A DNA stretch of 64,000 bases from Flavobacterium soyangense. Lineage in GTDB: Bacteria > Bacteroidota > Bacteroidia > Flavobacteriales > Flavobacteriaceae. Position numbers and translations under genes: made by a program. The stretch lies in contig NZ_JADHEC010000020.1 of the NCBI RefSeq assembly GCF_015277675.1, positions 1 through 64,000 on the forward strand. The letters run 5' to 3'. Shown here piece after piece: positions 8,066 through 17,218 of the stretch (its first letter is position 1; each line of letters begins with the position of its first letter). The notes under the pieces are model-generated. The model had not been told where the DNA came from and made no database searches. It was given only the letters and a program-made list of their open reading frames with translations.

Positions 8066-9175
8066 ATGAGATTTTTAGTCATTCAACAAAAAAGAGTTGG
8101 AGATGTATTGATTAGTACAATTATCTGCAACAACTTAAAAAAAAAGTATCCTAATTCCACTATAGACTTTATGTGTTATACCAATAGCGTTGATGTGCTG
8201 GTTGGAAATCCAAACATTGATAACATAATTGTTTTATCACATAAAGTAAGAAAATCCTATTTTTCATTATTTAAATTTATTTTTGAAATTAAAGCAAAAA
8301 AATACGATGTAATAATTGATGCTTACAATAAATTAGAAACAAATTTAATTACCTTATTTACAGGAGTAAATATAAAAATTGCTTATCACAAATGGCACAC
8401 TTCTATATTTTACACCCATAATTTAAAGCGTTTTGACAATTCAAAAAACACTAAATATGGTCTTGCTATTGAAAATAGACTTTTATTATTGGATCCATTT
8501 GACTTTGACAAAAATGAAATTGACCCATATCCAAAATTATTTATAAGCCCCGAAGAAAATAATAAGATAATTTCTCTTTTGGAACAATATAACATAAATA
8601 AAAGCAGTAAAATCATAATGATTAGCCTGTTGGGAAGCGAGCAGAACAAAACGTATCCGTTGGAGTATATGGCAAAAGTAGTTGAATACATTGCTAACAA
8701 CAAAGACGTAACGATGCTTTTCAATTATTTTGAAGATCAAATTGAAGATGCTAAAAAAATATATAATTTATGTTCAAAAGAGACTCAAGAAAAAATACGT
8801 TTTGATTTATTGGGTAGTAATTTAAGGTCGTTTGTAGCCATAATGAACCAGTGCGATGTAATTGTAGGAAATGATGGAGGAGCAATAAATATGGCAAAAG
8901 CATTAAACAAACCTGCATTTACTATTTTCTCTCCTTTTGTGGAAAAGAAAATTTGGGCAACTTTTGAAGATGGATTAAGAAATATATCGGTTCATTTAAA
9001 TGATTATAAACCAGAATTACTTTCTTCTTTACATCATGATGAAATAAAGAAAAACTACAACACTTTCTATCAAGAATTTACACCTGAATTATTCAAAGAC
9101 AAAATTGATTATTTCTTAAAGAGCAATTTAAAAGCACCTGAATTATATCAACAAAATGAAGTCAAAGTAATTTAA
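8066..9175 (+). CDS. Family 9 glycosyltransferase (heptosyltransferase-like)
   Basis: 369 aa with the two Rossmann-like halves of GT9. The N-terminal acceptor half starts FLVIQQKRVGDVLIST. The C-terminal half carries MISLLGSEQNKTYPLEYMAK and the nucleotide-sugar site VIVGNDGGAINMAKALNKP. GT9 enzymes add heptoses to the LPS core; the sugar used here is unknown. The gene converges with the LPS-kinase-like gene so closely that the two stop codons overlap in a TTAA. Confidence 0.88.
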   Translation: MRFLVIQQKRVGDVLISTIICNNLKKKYPNSTIDFMCYTNSVDVLVGNPNIDNIIVLSHKVRKSYFSLFKFIFEIKAKKYDVIIDAYNKLETNLITLFTGVNIKIAYHKWHTSIFYTHNLKRFDNSKNTKYGLAIENRLLLLDPFDFDKNEIDPYPKLFISPEENNKIISLLEQYNINKSSKIIMISLLGSEQNKTYPLEYMAKVVEYIANNKDVTMLFNYFEDQIEDAKKIYNLCSKETQEKIRFDLLGSNLRSFVAIMNQCDVIVGNDGGAINMAKALNKPAFTIFSPFVEKKIWATFEDGLRNISVHLNDYKPELLSSLHHDEIKKNYNTFYQEFTPELFKDKIDYFLKSNLKAPELYQQNEVKVI

Positions 9176-9939
9176 AATTTCTTCCAGAATTTAAGTCTCT
9201 TTTTCAGTCTTCGTTTTCTGTAAAAATGTTCCTGAAAATCGGAGGTCATTTTCCAAAGCGTTTCAAAAATTAGCTGTTCTGATTCTCCTGATAATTTACT
9301 ATATTCGTTACTCATTACTGCAACCATTTCTTTTACAGGTGTTAATCGACATAAGTTTTTCATTCGAAGTTCAAAGGGCATTGTTTTGTGAAATTCCATT
9401 CTATTTAAATCGACCAAGAAAAAATCATAGTTTCCTTTAATAGTTTTTTTTATCAGAGTATTTCCTGGTGAATGGTCTAAAAACTCGATTCCTTTTTGGT
9501 GTAAATCGAAAGAAAATTGGGTGAATTGTCTTAAAATAGTATCGTGATCCGGAAAATTTGGAATTTCTACCAATTCCCTAAAAGTCAAATCGCATTGAAG
9601 ATGCTCGCTTACATAATAACTATCCTTGAGTCCTAGAGCATCGAAATTTTCAAAATAAGCAATAGGCTGCGGCGTTCCAATTTCTTTTTCCAATAAAGTG
9701 GTCGCATATTCAAAAGAGCGTCTCGCTTTGGATTTTCTGAAATATTTATATGCAATTTTATTAATAAGATGAGGAATTTTGAAGGATTTGATATTTATAG
9801 TTTTACCTTCTAATTCAAAAAGTTTGATTTTATTTCTCTGTCCGTCACCAAAAAGGATTCCTGAAAACTGAAAATTATTAACTATACTATCAATTTGATT
9901 GGAATGAAAATTGGAGTGAATTTTTTTTATAGTTTTCAA
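9172..9939 (-). CDS. Lipopolysaccharide kinase (Kdo/WaaP)-like protein
   Basis: 255 aa with a eukaryotic-like kinase fold reduced to key motifs. The catalytic loop is LDHSPGNTLI (Asp and Asn present) and the metal-binding strand is FFLVDLNRMEF. Family members phosphorylate Kdo or heptose in the LPS core. No membrane segment. Located among glycosyltransferases, consistent with LPS core modification; the exact acceptor is inferred only. The 3' end overlaps the GT9 gene by 4 bp. Confidence 0.8.
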   Translation of the reverse strand: MKTIKKIHSNFHSNQIDSIVNNFQFSGILFGDGQRNKIKLFELEGKTINIKSFKIPHLINKIAYKYFRKSKARRSFEYATTLLEKEIGTPQPIAYFENFDALGLKDSYYVSEHLQCDLTFRELVEIPNFPDHDTILRQFTQFSFDLHQKGIEFLDHSPGNTLIKKTIKGNYDFFLVDLNRMEFHKTMPFELRMKNLCRLTPVKEMVAVMSNEYSKLSGESEQLIFETLWKMTSDFQEHFYRKRRLKKRLKFWKKF

Positions 9940-9975
9940 AGCAATATTTATTTAATTACAGCAAAAATGCATTTA

Positions 9976-10845
9976 TTAAGATTTTATTAAATATTTAAAC
10001 CATTGTCCAAAATTTTTAAAAAACAATTTAAAATTTAAAACATTCAATTTATTTTCTTCTTGAATTATTTTTTTCAATTTACTTATATCTTTTGTTGGAA
10101 AAAAGCCAAGTCTTTTCCATCTTTCTGGTTGCAAGTAATAAAAATTAGTGAAATTCATATAATTACTTTCATCAACTTTAAGCCATTTACTTAAAAAATC
10201 CTTGTGTACATCAACATTATGTCCCCAATTCTCTAATTTAAACCTAAGATCTTCCTCAGAACGAGATAGTGATTCATGTAAAACAATATTATTTGTATAA
10301 ATTTGACGTCCTTTAATTCGTCTCCCCATCGAATATTCAGGATAATTTGTTGCAAAAATAGCTTTTAGCGGTTTATCAACATATAATATACCCGTTGGAG
10401 TATATTTATATAACATTATCCAAAAAGCACAAAATTGAATCGGATGTTTTTTTGGATTTTTTAAATAAGAGTCATATTTTCTTAAATTGGAAATAAAACT
10501 CTTAAAATCAACAAAATATTCATCGGCATCAATTTGAATTAACCAATTCCCAATTCCCATTTTTGCTGAAAGCATTTTTCGCTCTCTTACCTCACATTGC
10601 ATTGTTGTTAATGTTGGGACATAAAAATCATCTTCATAAATAACGGTTTTATTATCTACATCAAAAGCCTTAATCCAATCAAAAAAATCAGGATTAATTT
10701 CGATGGCATCTCCTTTCCAGGTTTTCCTGTTTTTATCAATGGCCAAAAAAATAGTATCTGATTCTTTGTATATTGTTGGTAACGAATTTTTTAATAATTC
10801 ATAATCATATGAAACTAAATAACCTACTTGAATTTTCCCTGACAT
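9976..10845 (-). CDS. Glycosyltransferase family 2-like protein
   Basis: 289 aa. A central LIQIDADEYF metal-binding motif is preceded by a region with ERKMLSAKMG, as in GT2/GT92-like enzymes. A C-terminal HESLSR segment may hold the base. The N-terminus lacks the standard TYNE and instead reads VGYLVSYDYELLKNSLP. It probably transfers a sugar to a cell-surface glycan. Divergent from glf with 53 bp between starts. Confidence 0.72.
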   Translation of the reverse strand: MSGKIQVGYLVSYDYELLKNSLPTIYKESDTIFLAIDKNRKTWKGDAIEINPDFFDWIKAFDVDNKTVIYEDDFYVPTLTTMQCEVRERKMLSAKMGIGNWLIQIDADEYFVDFKSFISNLRKYDSYLKNPKKHPIQFCAFWIMLYKYTPTGILYVDKPLKAIFATNYPEYSMGRRIKGRQIYTNNIVLHESLSRSEEDLRFKLENWGHNVDVHKDFLSKWLKVDESNYMNFTNFYYLQPERWKRLGFFPTKDISKLKKIIQEENKLNVLNFKLFFKNFGQWFKYLIKS

Positions 10846-10864
10846 TGATGCTATATAAATTTTG

Positions 10865-10894
10865 TTGCAATTTACTAATTAATATCTACTTTTG
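10865..10894 (+). promoter_or_regulatory. glf promoter, nearly leaderless
   Basis: TTG (10865-10867), a 19-bp spacer and TACTTTTG (10887-10894). The ATG of glf is only 5 nt after the -7 box, so the transcript would start at or next to the start codon. Confidence 0.65.
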
Positions 10895-10898
10895 CGAA

Positions 10899-12011
10899 AT
10901 GAAAAATGAATATGACTATTTAATTGTTGGTTCAGGACTTTTTGGAAGTGTTTTCGCTTACGAAGCCACAAAAGCCGGAAAAAAATGCTTGGTAATTGAC
11001 AAAAGAGAACATATTGGAGGAAATGTATATTGCGAAAATATTGAAGGAATCAATGTTCATAAATACGGAGCCCACATCTTTCATACCAATGACAAAAGTT
11101 TGTGGAATTATGTAAACCAATTTGTTGAATTCAACAATTTTACCAATTCTCCAATGTCATTATCCAAAGGTAAATTATACAATTTGCCCTTTAACATGAA
11201 TACCTTTAACCAACTTTGGGGGACAAAAACTCCTCATGAAGCCAAGGCAAAAATCGATGAACAAGTTGCTATTTATGGAGTCGAAAATCCGAAAAATCTA
11301 GAAGAACAAGCATTAAGTCTAGTCGGAAAAGATATTTATGATCATTTTATCAAAGAATATACCGAAAAACAATGGGGCAGAAAGGCCTCTGAATTACCCG
11401 CTTTCATTATAAAAAGACTCCCCGTGAGATTCACTTTCGATAATAATTATTTTAATGATATTTATCAAGGAATTCCCATTGGCGGATACAACAAACTTAT
11501 CGAAGGAATGCTGGAAGGCATCGAGGTTATAACAAAAACTGATTATTTTTCAGATAGGAATAAATTTAATAAACTATCCAATAAAATTGTCTATTCTGGA
11601 AAAATAGACGAATATTTCGATTATAAATTAGGAATTTTGGAATACAGATCTCTTCATTTTGAAAATGAAATTCTGGAAACTGACAATTTTCAAGGAAATG
11701 CTGTCGTTAATTATAACGATGCCAATTACGATTTTACAAGAATTATTGAGCACAAACATTTTGAATTTGGAAAACAAAATAAAACGGTTATCACAAAAGA
11801 GTATCCCCAAGAATGGAATCCGGGCAGAGAAGCTTTTTATCCCATAAACGACGTCAAAAATCAATCCTTGTTTGATGAATACAAAAAATTATCTTTGGAG
11901 GAAAAAAATTTGATTTTTGGAGGCAGACTGTCGGAATACAAATATTATGATATGCACCAAGTGATAGCTTTAGCCTTAACAAGATCAAAAAAAGAATTAG
12001 AAAATGGTTAA
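10899..12011 (+). CDS. glf: UDP-galactopyranose mutase
   Basis: 370 aa flavoenzyme that converts UDP-galactopyranose to UDP-galactofuranose for surface glycans. FAD-binding DYLIVGSGLFGSVFA and VIDKREHIGGNVY at the N-terminus, then HKYGAHIFHT and, further on, FTEKQWG-like YTEKQWGR, all characteristic. The frame is open from 10773, but those 42 codons overlap the divergent gene and precede the promoter, so the ATG at 10899 is preferred. Its last 8 bp overlap the DUF4422 gene. Confidence 0.95.
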   Translation: MKNEYDYLIVGSGLFGSVFAYEATKAGKKCLVIDKREHIGGNVYCENIEGINVHKYGAHIFHTNDKSLWNYVNQFVEFNNFTNSPMSLSKGKLYNLPFNMNTFNQLWGTKTPHEAKAKIDEQVAIYGVENPKNLEEQALSLVGKDIYDHFIKEYTEKQWGRKASELPAFIIKRLPVRFTFDNNYFNDIYQGIPIGGYNKLIEGMLEGIEVITKTDYFSDRNKFNKLSNKIVYSGKIDEYFDYKLGILEYRSLHFENEILETDNFQGNAVVNYNDANYDFTRIIEHKHFEFGKQNKTVITKEYPQEWNPGREAFYPINDVKNQSLFDEYKKLSLEEKNLIFGGRLSEYKYYDMHQVIALALTRSKKELENG

Positions 12012-12768
12012 AATATTTGTGGTTACACATAAAGAAAATCCTATACTGTCCAATGAGTTATTAATTCCGATTCAAGTTGGAAATAATGACACCATTTATC
12101 CAAGTATTTTAAGAGATAATATTTTAGAAAATATAGCAAATAAAAACAGTAATTATTGCGAATTAAGTGCTACCTATTGGATTTGGAAAAATATAAAAGA
12201 TGCAGAATATATAGGCATCTGTCATTATAGGAGGTATTTTAATTTTTACAATCCGCTTTATAATTTAAGCCCCTCAGCACAAAAAAAAATTAATACTGCT
12301 GATTTCAAAAAAAGCAAAACATTCCATTCAGATGCGGAAAAGACGCAGAATAAAATCACTAGTGTTTTAAAAAAATACGATATTATTCTAGGCAGACCTT
12401 ATAAATTTAAAGACCTAACAATAACACAAAACTATTGTGCAGATCATAGAGAAGAAGATTGGTATTTAGTTAAAAAAATAATTTCAGAAAAATACCCCGA
12501 ATACAAAGAAAGCATCCTTAAATACTTAGATGAGGGAAGATTGTTTCATATGGGAAATATGATGATTTGTTCTAAAGAAAAATTTGACGCATATCAAACT
12601 TGGCTATTTTCAATATTATTTGAATTAGAATCCAAAATTGATACTCCAAAAGATCAATACCAAGCACGGGTTTTTGGCTTTATTTCGGAAAGACTAATCA
12701 ACCTATATGTATATCATAACAATTTCAAAATCAAAGGAATTCCTTCCTATAAAATAATCGACTTATGA
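12004..12768 (+). CDS. DUF4422 domain-containing (putative glycosyltransferase) protein
   Basis: 254 aa. N-terminus KIFVVTHKE, then the family signature around GICHYRRYFNF and later LGRPYKF and MGNMMICSKEKFDAY. DUF4422 proteins are found in capsule and O-antigen clusters and are thought to be glycosyltransferases. Pairing with glf (8-bp overlap) makes galactofuranose transfer an attractive but unproved role. The 3' end overlaps sua5 as ATGA. Confidence 0.82.
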   Translation: MVKIFVVTHKENPILSNELLIPIQVGNNDTIYPSILRDNILENIANKNSNYCELSATYWIWKNIKDAEYIGICHYRRYFNFYNPLYNLSPSAQKKINTADFKKSKTFHSDAEKTQNKITSVLKKYDIILGRPYKFKDLTITQNYCADHREEDWYLVKKIISEKYPEYKESILKYLDEGRLFHMGNMMICSKEKFDAYQTWLFSILFELESKIDTPKDQYQARVFGFISERLINLYVYHNNFKIKGIPSYKIIDL

Positions 12769-13328
12769 TAAACGAAGAAGTACATAAAGCATTCGAAATA
12801 ATACAACAAGGCGGAATTATCCTTTACCCTACGGATACCGTTTGGGGAATTGGCTGTGATGCCACAAATCCTGAAGCGGTTGCCAAAATCTATAAACTCA
12901 AACAAAGAGCAGAAACTCAATCGATGATATGCTTGATGAATGGCGAAAAAATGATGTACAATGTTTTCAAGGACATTACAGAAGTGGCTTGGCAAATTAT
13001 GGATTTATCCGAAAAACCAACTACTTTAATCTTGGATAAACCTCGAAATGTGGCACCCAATTTAATAGCTGCAGACAATACTTTAGGAATCCGAATCGTA
13101 AAAGAGCCTTTTTGTTTTAAATTAATGGAAAAAATGAAAAGACCTTTGGTTTCCACCTCAGCAAATATCTCAGGAAAGCCCACTCCTATTGCCTTCAAAG
13201 ATATTAGTCCAGAAATTATAAAAGGTGTTGACTATGTTGTAAATTTGCACCACGATAAAATTGCAGGAAAACCTTCGACAATTATAAAATTGACGAACGA
13301 TTCTCAGGTAAAAGTGATAAGAAAATAA
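12765..13328 (+). CDS. L-threonylcarbamoyladenylate synthase (Sua5/YrdC family)
   Basis: 187 aa, the short YrdC-like form. Makes threonylcarbamoyl-AMP for t6A37 modification of tRNAs reading ANN codons. Motifs LYPTDTVWGIGCD near residues 20-32, KRP/KQRAETQSM and STSANISGKPTP are intact. Translationally coupled to the DUF4422 gene by an ATGA overlap, so a housekeeping gene is tied to the tail of the polysaccharide operon. The TIR element follows 8 bp after the stop. Confidence 0.93.
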   Translation: MINEEVHKAFEIIQQGGIILYPTDTVWGIGCDATNPEAVAKIYKLKQRAETQSMICLMNGEKMMYNVFKDITEVAWQIMDLSEKPTTLILDKPRNVAPNLIAADNTLGIRIVKEPFCFKLMEKMKRPLVSTSANISGKPTPIAFKDISPEIIKGVDYVVNLHHDKIAGKPSTIIKLTNDSQVKVIRK

Positions 13329-13336
13329 TTTTTTTC

Positions 13337-13790
13337 GCCACAGATTCACTGATTTCATTTTAAAAAATTAAATTTCACAGATTATTATGTCAGACTATTT
13401 ATACGAAGATGATACATATAAAATTATTGGTGCTTTAATAGAAGTCCATAAAAATCTGGGCAAAGGTTTCTCTGAAATTGTCTATAAAGATGCTTTTGAA
13501 TATGAGTTGAAAAGAATTAATTTTTATTTTGAAAGAGAGAAAGAATATTTAGTTCATTATAAAGATATTATATTAAATCATAAATTTTATGCTGATTTTG
13601 TTATATTAGATAAAATTATTATTGAAATAAAATCAACAGAATTATTACACGAAAAGCATATTTCACAATGCTTAAACTACTTGCACGTTTCTGGGCATAG
13701 ACTCGCTATTTTAGTGAATTTCAACAAAACTTCTCTTGAATACAAAAGAATTATTAAATAATTTTTTAAAAAAATCAGTGAATCAGTGGC
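13337..13790. mobile_element. Small TIR-bounded element carrying a GxxExxY gene
   Basis: The core inverted repeats are 13337-13354 and 13773-13790, matching at 17 of 18 positions. With a 2-nt indel the similarity continues into an A/T-rich stretch, giving arms of about 33 bp. The 454-bp interval contains only the GxxExxY gene. The left arm begins 8 bp after the sua5 stop, and the right arm contains the start codon of cca. No target-site duplication is obvious. This is inferred as a mobile or once-mobile unit; no transposase is present. Confidence 0.65.
13387..13761 (+). CDS. GxxExxY protein, PD-(D/E)XK nuclease-like
   Basis: 124 aa, the usual size of this family (TIGR04256/PDDEXK_3). The naming motif is GFSEIVY at 27-33. 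A nuclease-like core can be read as Asp70 in YADFVIL, then E80-I81-K82 in IIIEIKS, then Gln94 in HISQCLNYL. These match the D, ExK and Q positions of PD-(D/E)XK enzymes. Function is unknown in the literature I know. It is enclosed by inverted repeats at 13337 and 13790 and interrupts the sua5-cca spacing. Confidence 0.85.
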   Translation: MSDYLYEDDTYKIIGALIEVHKNLGKGFSEIVYKDAFEYELKRINFYFEREKEYLVHYKDIILNHKFYADFVILDKIIIEIKSTELLHEKHISQCLNYLHVSGHRLAILVNFNKTSLEYKRIIK

Positions 13791-15219
13791 TACAATAAAT
13801 AACTATAACAAAGCCTTACATAATAAAATTTTCGAAGTCATATCACAAGCTTCCCAACAACTTCATATCGACAGTTATGTGATTGGTGGCTTCGTAAGGG
13901 ATTTAATTCTTAAAAGAGATTTCAAAAAAGACATTGATATCGTCGCTGTTGGCAGCGGAATCGAACTCGCTTTGAAAGTTTCAGAATTACTTCCAAAAAA
14001 CCCAAAAGTCCAGGTTTTTAAAAACTACGGAACTGCAATGTTGCGATTTGGAGAAATCGACATCGAATTTGTGGGTGCCCGAAAAGAATCCTATCATTTT
14101 GAAAGTCGAAATCCTGTTGTCGAAAACGGAACATTGGAAGACGACCAAAATCGTCGTGATTTTACCATCAATGCACTTGCTTTATCTTTAAACAAGGATA
14201 ATTTTGGCACACTTTCTGATCCTTTCAATGGATTGGAAGATATGAAAAATAAAATTATCAGAACTCCCCTAGATCCGGATATTACTTTTTCTGATGATCC
14301 TTTGCGAATGCTTCGTGCCATAAGGTTTGCCAACCAATTGGGTTTTGAAATCGAAGAAAATTCTTTGCAATCTATTACAAAAAATGCCCATAGAATCAAC
14401 ATAATTTCAGGCGAAAGAATTGTTGATGAATTGAATAAAATCCTTTCGACGGAGAAACCTTCTGTTGGATTTTTATTGCTTTATAAAACTGGTCTTTTAG
14501 ACATCATTCTTCCTGAATTAACCGCTTTGAATCAGGTGGAGGAAATAGAAGGACAGACCCACAAAAACAATTTTTATCACACGCTGGAAGTAGTCGATAA
14601 TATTTGCCCGAATACTGATGATGTTTGGCTGCGTTGGTCTGCTTTGTTGCACGATATTGGGAAAGCTCCAACAAAACGTTTCAACAAAAAACAAGGCTGG
14701 ACATTTCACGGTCACGAATTCCTTGGCGGAAAAATGGCCAAGAAAATATTCGAAAGATTACGAATGCCACTGAACCACAAAATGAAATTTGTGCAAAAAA
14801 TGGTGATGATGAGTTCGCGTCCAATTGTACTTTCTCAAGATTTGGTCACAGATTCGGCCGTGCGTCGTTTGGTTTTTGATGCTGGCGAAGATGTCGAAAG
14901 CTTGATGACTTTGTGCGAAGCCGACATCACGACCAAAAACCCAAATAAATTCAAGAAATACCATCAGAATTTTGAGATTGTTCGGAAGAAAATTGTGGAA
15001 GTTGAAGAACGCGATCACGTTCGCAATTTTCAGCCTCCAATTTCAGGAGAAGAAATTATGGCGATTTTTAATTTGCAACCTTCACGTGAAATCGGGATTC
15101 TGAAAGAAGCCGTAAAAGAAGCCATAATGGAAGGTGAAATCCCCAATGAATATCAGGCTGCTTATGACTTTGTATTAAAAAGAGGCGCTAAATTAGGGCT
15201 AAAGAGTAACGCTTGTTGA
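13786..15219 (+). CDS. cca: CCA tRNA nucleotidyltransferase with HD domain
   Basis: 477 aa. Adds or repairs the 3' CCA of tRNA. Poly(A)-polymerase-like head with [19 protein letters not shown] and the [11 protein letters not shown] motif, then the RNA-binding neck and an HD domain ([14 protein letters not shown]) in the C-terminal half. Class II nucleotidyltransferase. The only plausible start is GTG at 13786, inside the right inverted repeat of the preceding element; no in-frame ATG appears before about residue 85. The protein N-terminus from [11 protein letters not shown] on looks normal. Confidence 0.93.
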   Translation: MATINNYNKALHNKIFEVISQASQQLHIDSYVIGGFVRDLILKRDFKKDIDIVAVGSGIELALKVSELLPKNPKVQVFKNYGTAMLRFGEIDIEFVGARKESYHFESRNPVVENGTLEDDQNRRDFTINALALSLNKDNFGTLSDPFNGLEDMKNKIIRTPLDPDITFSDDPLRMLRAIRFANQLGFEIEENSLQSITKNAHRINIISGERIVDELNKILSTEKPSVGFLLLYKTGLLDIILPELTALNQVEEIEGQTHKNNFYHTLEVVDNICPNTDDVWLRWSALLHDIGKAPTKRFNKKQGWTFHGHEFLGGKMAKKIFERLRMPLNHKMKFVQKMVMMSSRPIVLSQDLVTDSAVRRLVFDAGEDVESLMTLCEADITTKNPNKFKKYHQNFEIVRKKIVEVEERDHVRNFQPPISGEEIMAIFNLQPSREIGILKEAVKEAIMEGEIPNEYQAAYDFVLKRGAKLGLKSNAC

Positions 15220-15243
15220 ATTAACATTTAATAGTATTTAAAA

Positions 15244-15251
15244 TATCTTTG
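15244..15251 (+). promoter_or_regulatory. -7 box of heme A synthase gene
   Basis: TATCTTTG ends 19 bp before the ATG at 15271. A TTG at 15216-15218 is 25 bp upstream, slightly far. Confidence 0.45.
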
Positions 15252-15270
15252 TAAAAATTAATTTCTAACA

Positions 15271-16293
15271 ATGAAAAAAGAGAATAAATCAGTAATAATC
15301 TGGCTACTTTCAGGTTGTTTTTTAGTTTTTGTAATGGTCGTTGTAGGCGGAATCACCAGATTGACAAATTCTGGTTTATCAATGACGGATTGGCATTTGG
15401 TAACTGATACTTTCCCTCCGCTTACTGAAGCAAAATGGCAGGAAACTTTTGAACAATACAAGCAATTTCCAGAATACCAAAAAATCAATATTCACAACGA
15501 TTTTACGCTGTCTGATTATAAATTTATCTACTTCTGGGAATGGTTTCATCGATTAATTGGGAGAATTCTTGGATTTGTTTTCATCATTCCGTTTGTCTAT
15601 TTTTTGATTAAGAAAAAAATTGACAAAAACACATTAAATAAATGCTACATTCTGCTGGGAATGGGAGCTTTGCAAGGATTCTTGGGTTGGTTTATGGTAA
15701 GAAGCGGATTAATTGACAACCCAGATGTGAGTCATTTTCGTTTGTCTTTGCACCTGACTTTTGCATTTATAACCTTTGCTTATACGCTTTGGGTAGCCTT
15801 GGATTTGATTTATCCAATTAAAAACAAAGCGATTCTTCCACTCAAAAAAATTGCGATTTTTGCCTTGATTTTTCTGTTGTTACAAATTATTTACGGCGGG
15901 TTCGTTGCCGGTTTAAATGCTGGTCTAATCCATAATCATTGGCCATTGATGAGCGACGGACAATTCCTTCACGAAAGTGTGATTTTAGAAAAAGACACTT
16001 GGTTTCAAAGATTTACTGAAGGAAAAAGTGGCGTTCAGTTTGTACATAGAACACTAGCCTATGTTGTGGTTGGGTTAATTTTGTTTTTATTCTTTAAAAG
16101 CAAGAAATATTCACTTACACAGCAACAAAAAAATGGCCTGAATGCATTAGTTGCAATTGTGTTTATACAATTTACACTGGGAGTTTTTACTTTACTTTAT
16201 AGCGTCCCTTTGTGGCTAGGATTAACACATCAAGTTGTAGCTTTCTTTTTATTGACTACAATGACCTATAGTTTACACCGATTATCAAAATAA
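15271..16293 (+). CDS. Heme A synthase (COX15/CtaA family)
   Basis: 340 aa membrane protein with about eight hydrophobic helices. Oxidises the heme O methyl group to make heme A for aa3-type cytochrome oxidase. The N-terminus GGITRLTNSGLSMTDWH is diagnostic. Heme-ligand histidines sit in FWEWFHRLIGR, RLSLHLTFAF, FVHRTLAY and LTHQVVAFF. COX15 length rather than the shorter Bacillus CtaA. It predicts an aerobic respiratory chain with heme A. Confidence 0.93.
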   Translation: MKKENKSVIIWLLSGCFLVFVMVVVGGITRLTNSGLSMTDWHLVTDTFPPLTEAKWQETFEQYKQFPEYQKINIHNDFTLSDYKFIYFWEWFHRLIGRILGFVFIIPFVYFLIKKKIDKNTLNKCYILLGMGALQGFLGWFMVRSGLIDNPDVSHFRLSLHLTFAFITFAYTLWVALDLIYPIKNKAILPLKKIAIFALIFLLLQIIYGGFVAGLNAGLIHNHWPLMSDGQFLHESVILEKDTWFQRFTEGKSGVQFVHRTLAYVVVGLILFLFFKSKKYSLTQQQKNGLNALVAIVFIQFTLGVFTLLYSVPLWLGLTHQVVAFFLLTTMTYSLHRLSK

Positions 16294-16352
16294 TATTTTA
16301 ACTATATTTATACCTGACTATATTGTCAAATCTCATTGTTTAATAAATATAA

Positions 16353-17126
16353 ATGTCAAAACTTGCTGCTGAAGATAGATTCTTGGATCTATCAGATTAC
16401 GGAAGAACGATTGGAAAACTGTTTGCCAATCAATTAAAAAATACCCGATTTACCCCTATTCATGTTACCCTGCTTTTTGGTGTTTCCGGCTTGATTGCCA
16501 TCTATTGTATCTTGCAAAATCATTACTTTTTTGCCAGCTTTTTTATTATTTTAAAGTCTATTATTGATGCTGCAGATGGAGAATTGGCACGCATAAAAAA
16601 CACCCCTTCTTATGTCGGAAGATACCTCGATAGCGTATTTGATATTGTCTTGAATTTTCTGTTTTTTATGACAATTTGTTATGTCTCTAAAACATCATTT
16701 TGGCTTACAATTTTAGCTTTTTTTTGTATTCAACTACAAGGTACTTTATACAATTATTACTATGTGATTTTAAGAAATAAATCGGTTGGCGGAGACACAA
16801 CAAGTAAGATTTTTGAGTATAAATCACCTCGTGCTTTGCCAGGAGAAAACCAAAAATCGGTCGATATATTATTTATAATTTACACAATTGTTTATGGCAT
16901 TTTTGATAAAATAATTCATGCTTTAGACACTGATGCTTATAAGGTAAAAACGTTTCCAAATTGGTTTATGACATTCGTTTCTATCTATGGATTGGGATTT
17001 CAATTGCTGATTATTGCCGTTATGCTTCCAATGAATCTGATAGAATATATCGTTCCTTTTTTTATTATTTATTCCTCGTTAATTTTTGTCTTAATAGGCG
17101 TAAGAAAGTCATTTTTTAGAGCTTAA
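16353..17126 (+). CDS. CDP-alcohol phosphatidyltransferase family protein
   Basis: 257 aa, about six membrane helices. The catalytic signature DG-x2-AR-x8-G-x3-D-x3-D is complete in DAADGELARIKNTP followed by GRYLDSVFD (around residues 70-95). The enzyme joins a CDP-activated lipid or polyol to an alcohol at the inner membrane; the substrate cannot be told from sequence. Short gap after the heme A synthase gene; convergent with the LytTR regulator. Confidence 0.85.
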   Translation: MSKLAAEDRFLDLSDYGRTIGKLFANQLKNTRFTPIHVTLLFGVSGLIAIYCILQNHYFFASFFIILKSIIDAADGELARIKNTPSYVGRYLDSVFDIVLNFLFFMTICYVSKTSFWLTILAFFCIQLQGTLYNYYYVILRNKSVGGDTTSKIFEYKSPRALPGENQKSVDILFIIYTIVYGIFDKIIHALDTDAYKVKTFPNWFMTFVSIYGLGFQLLIIAVMLPMNLIEYIVPFFIIYSSLIFVLIGVRKSFFRA

Positions 17127-17218
17127 ATTACCATAGAAATAATCTATATTGAATTTATAAGTTATTAAACACCATTGTTTTTAATACTGCTTATTTATTT
17201 TAATAGTTTAATTAAAAA

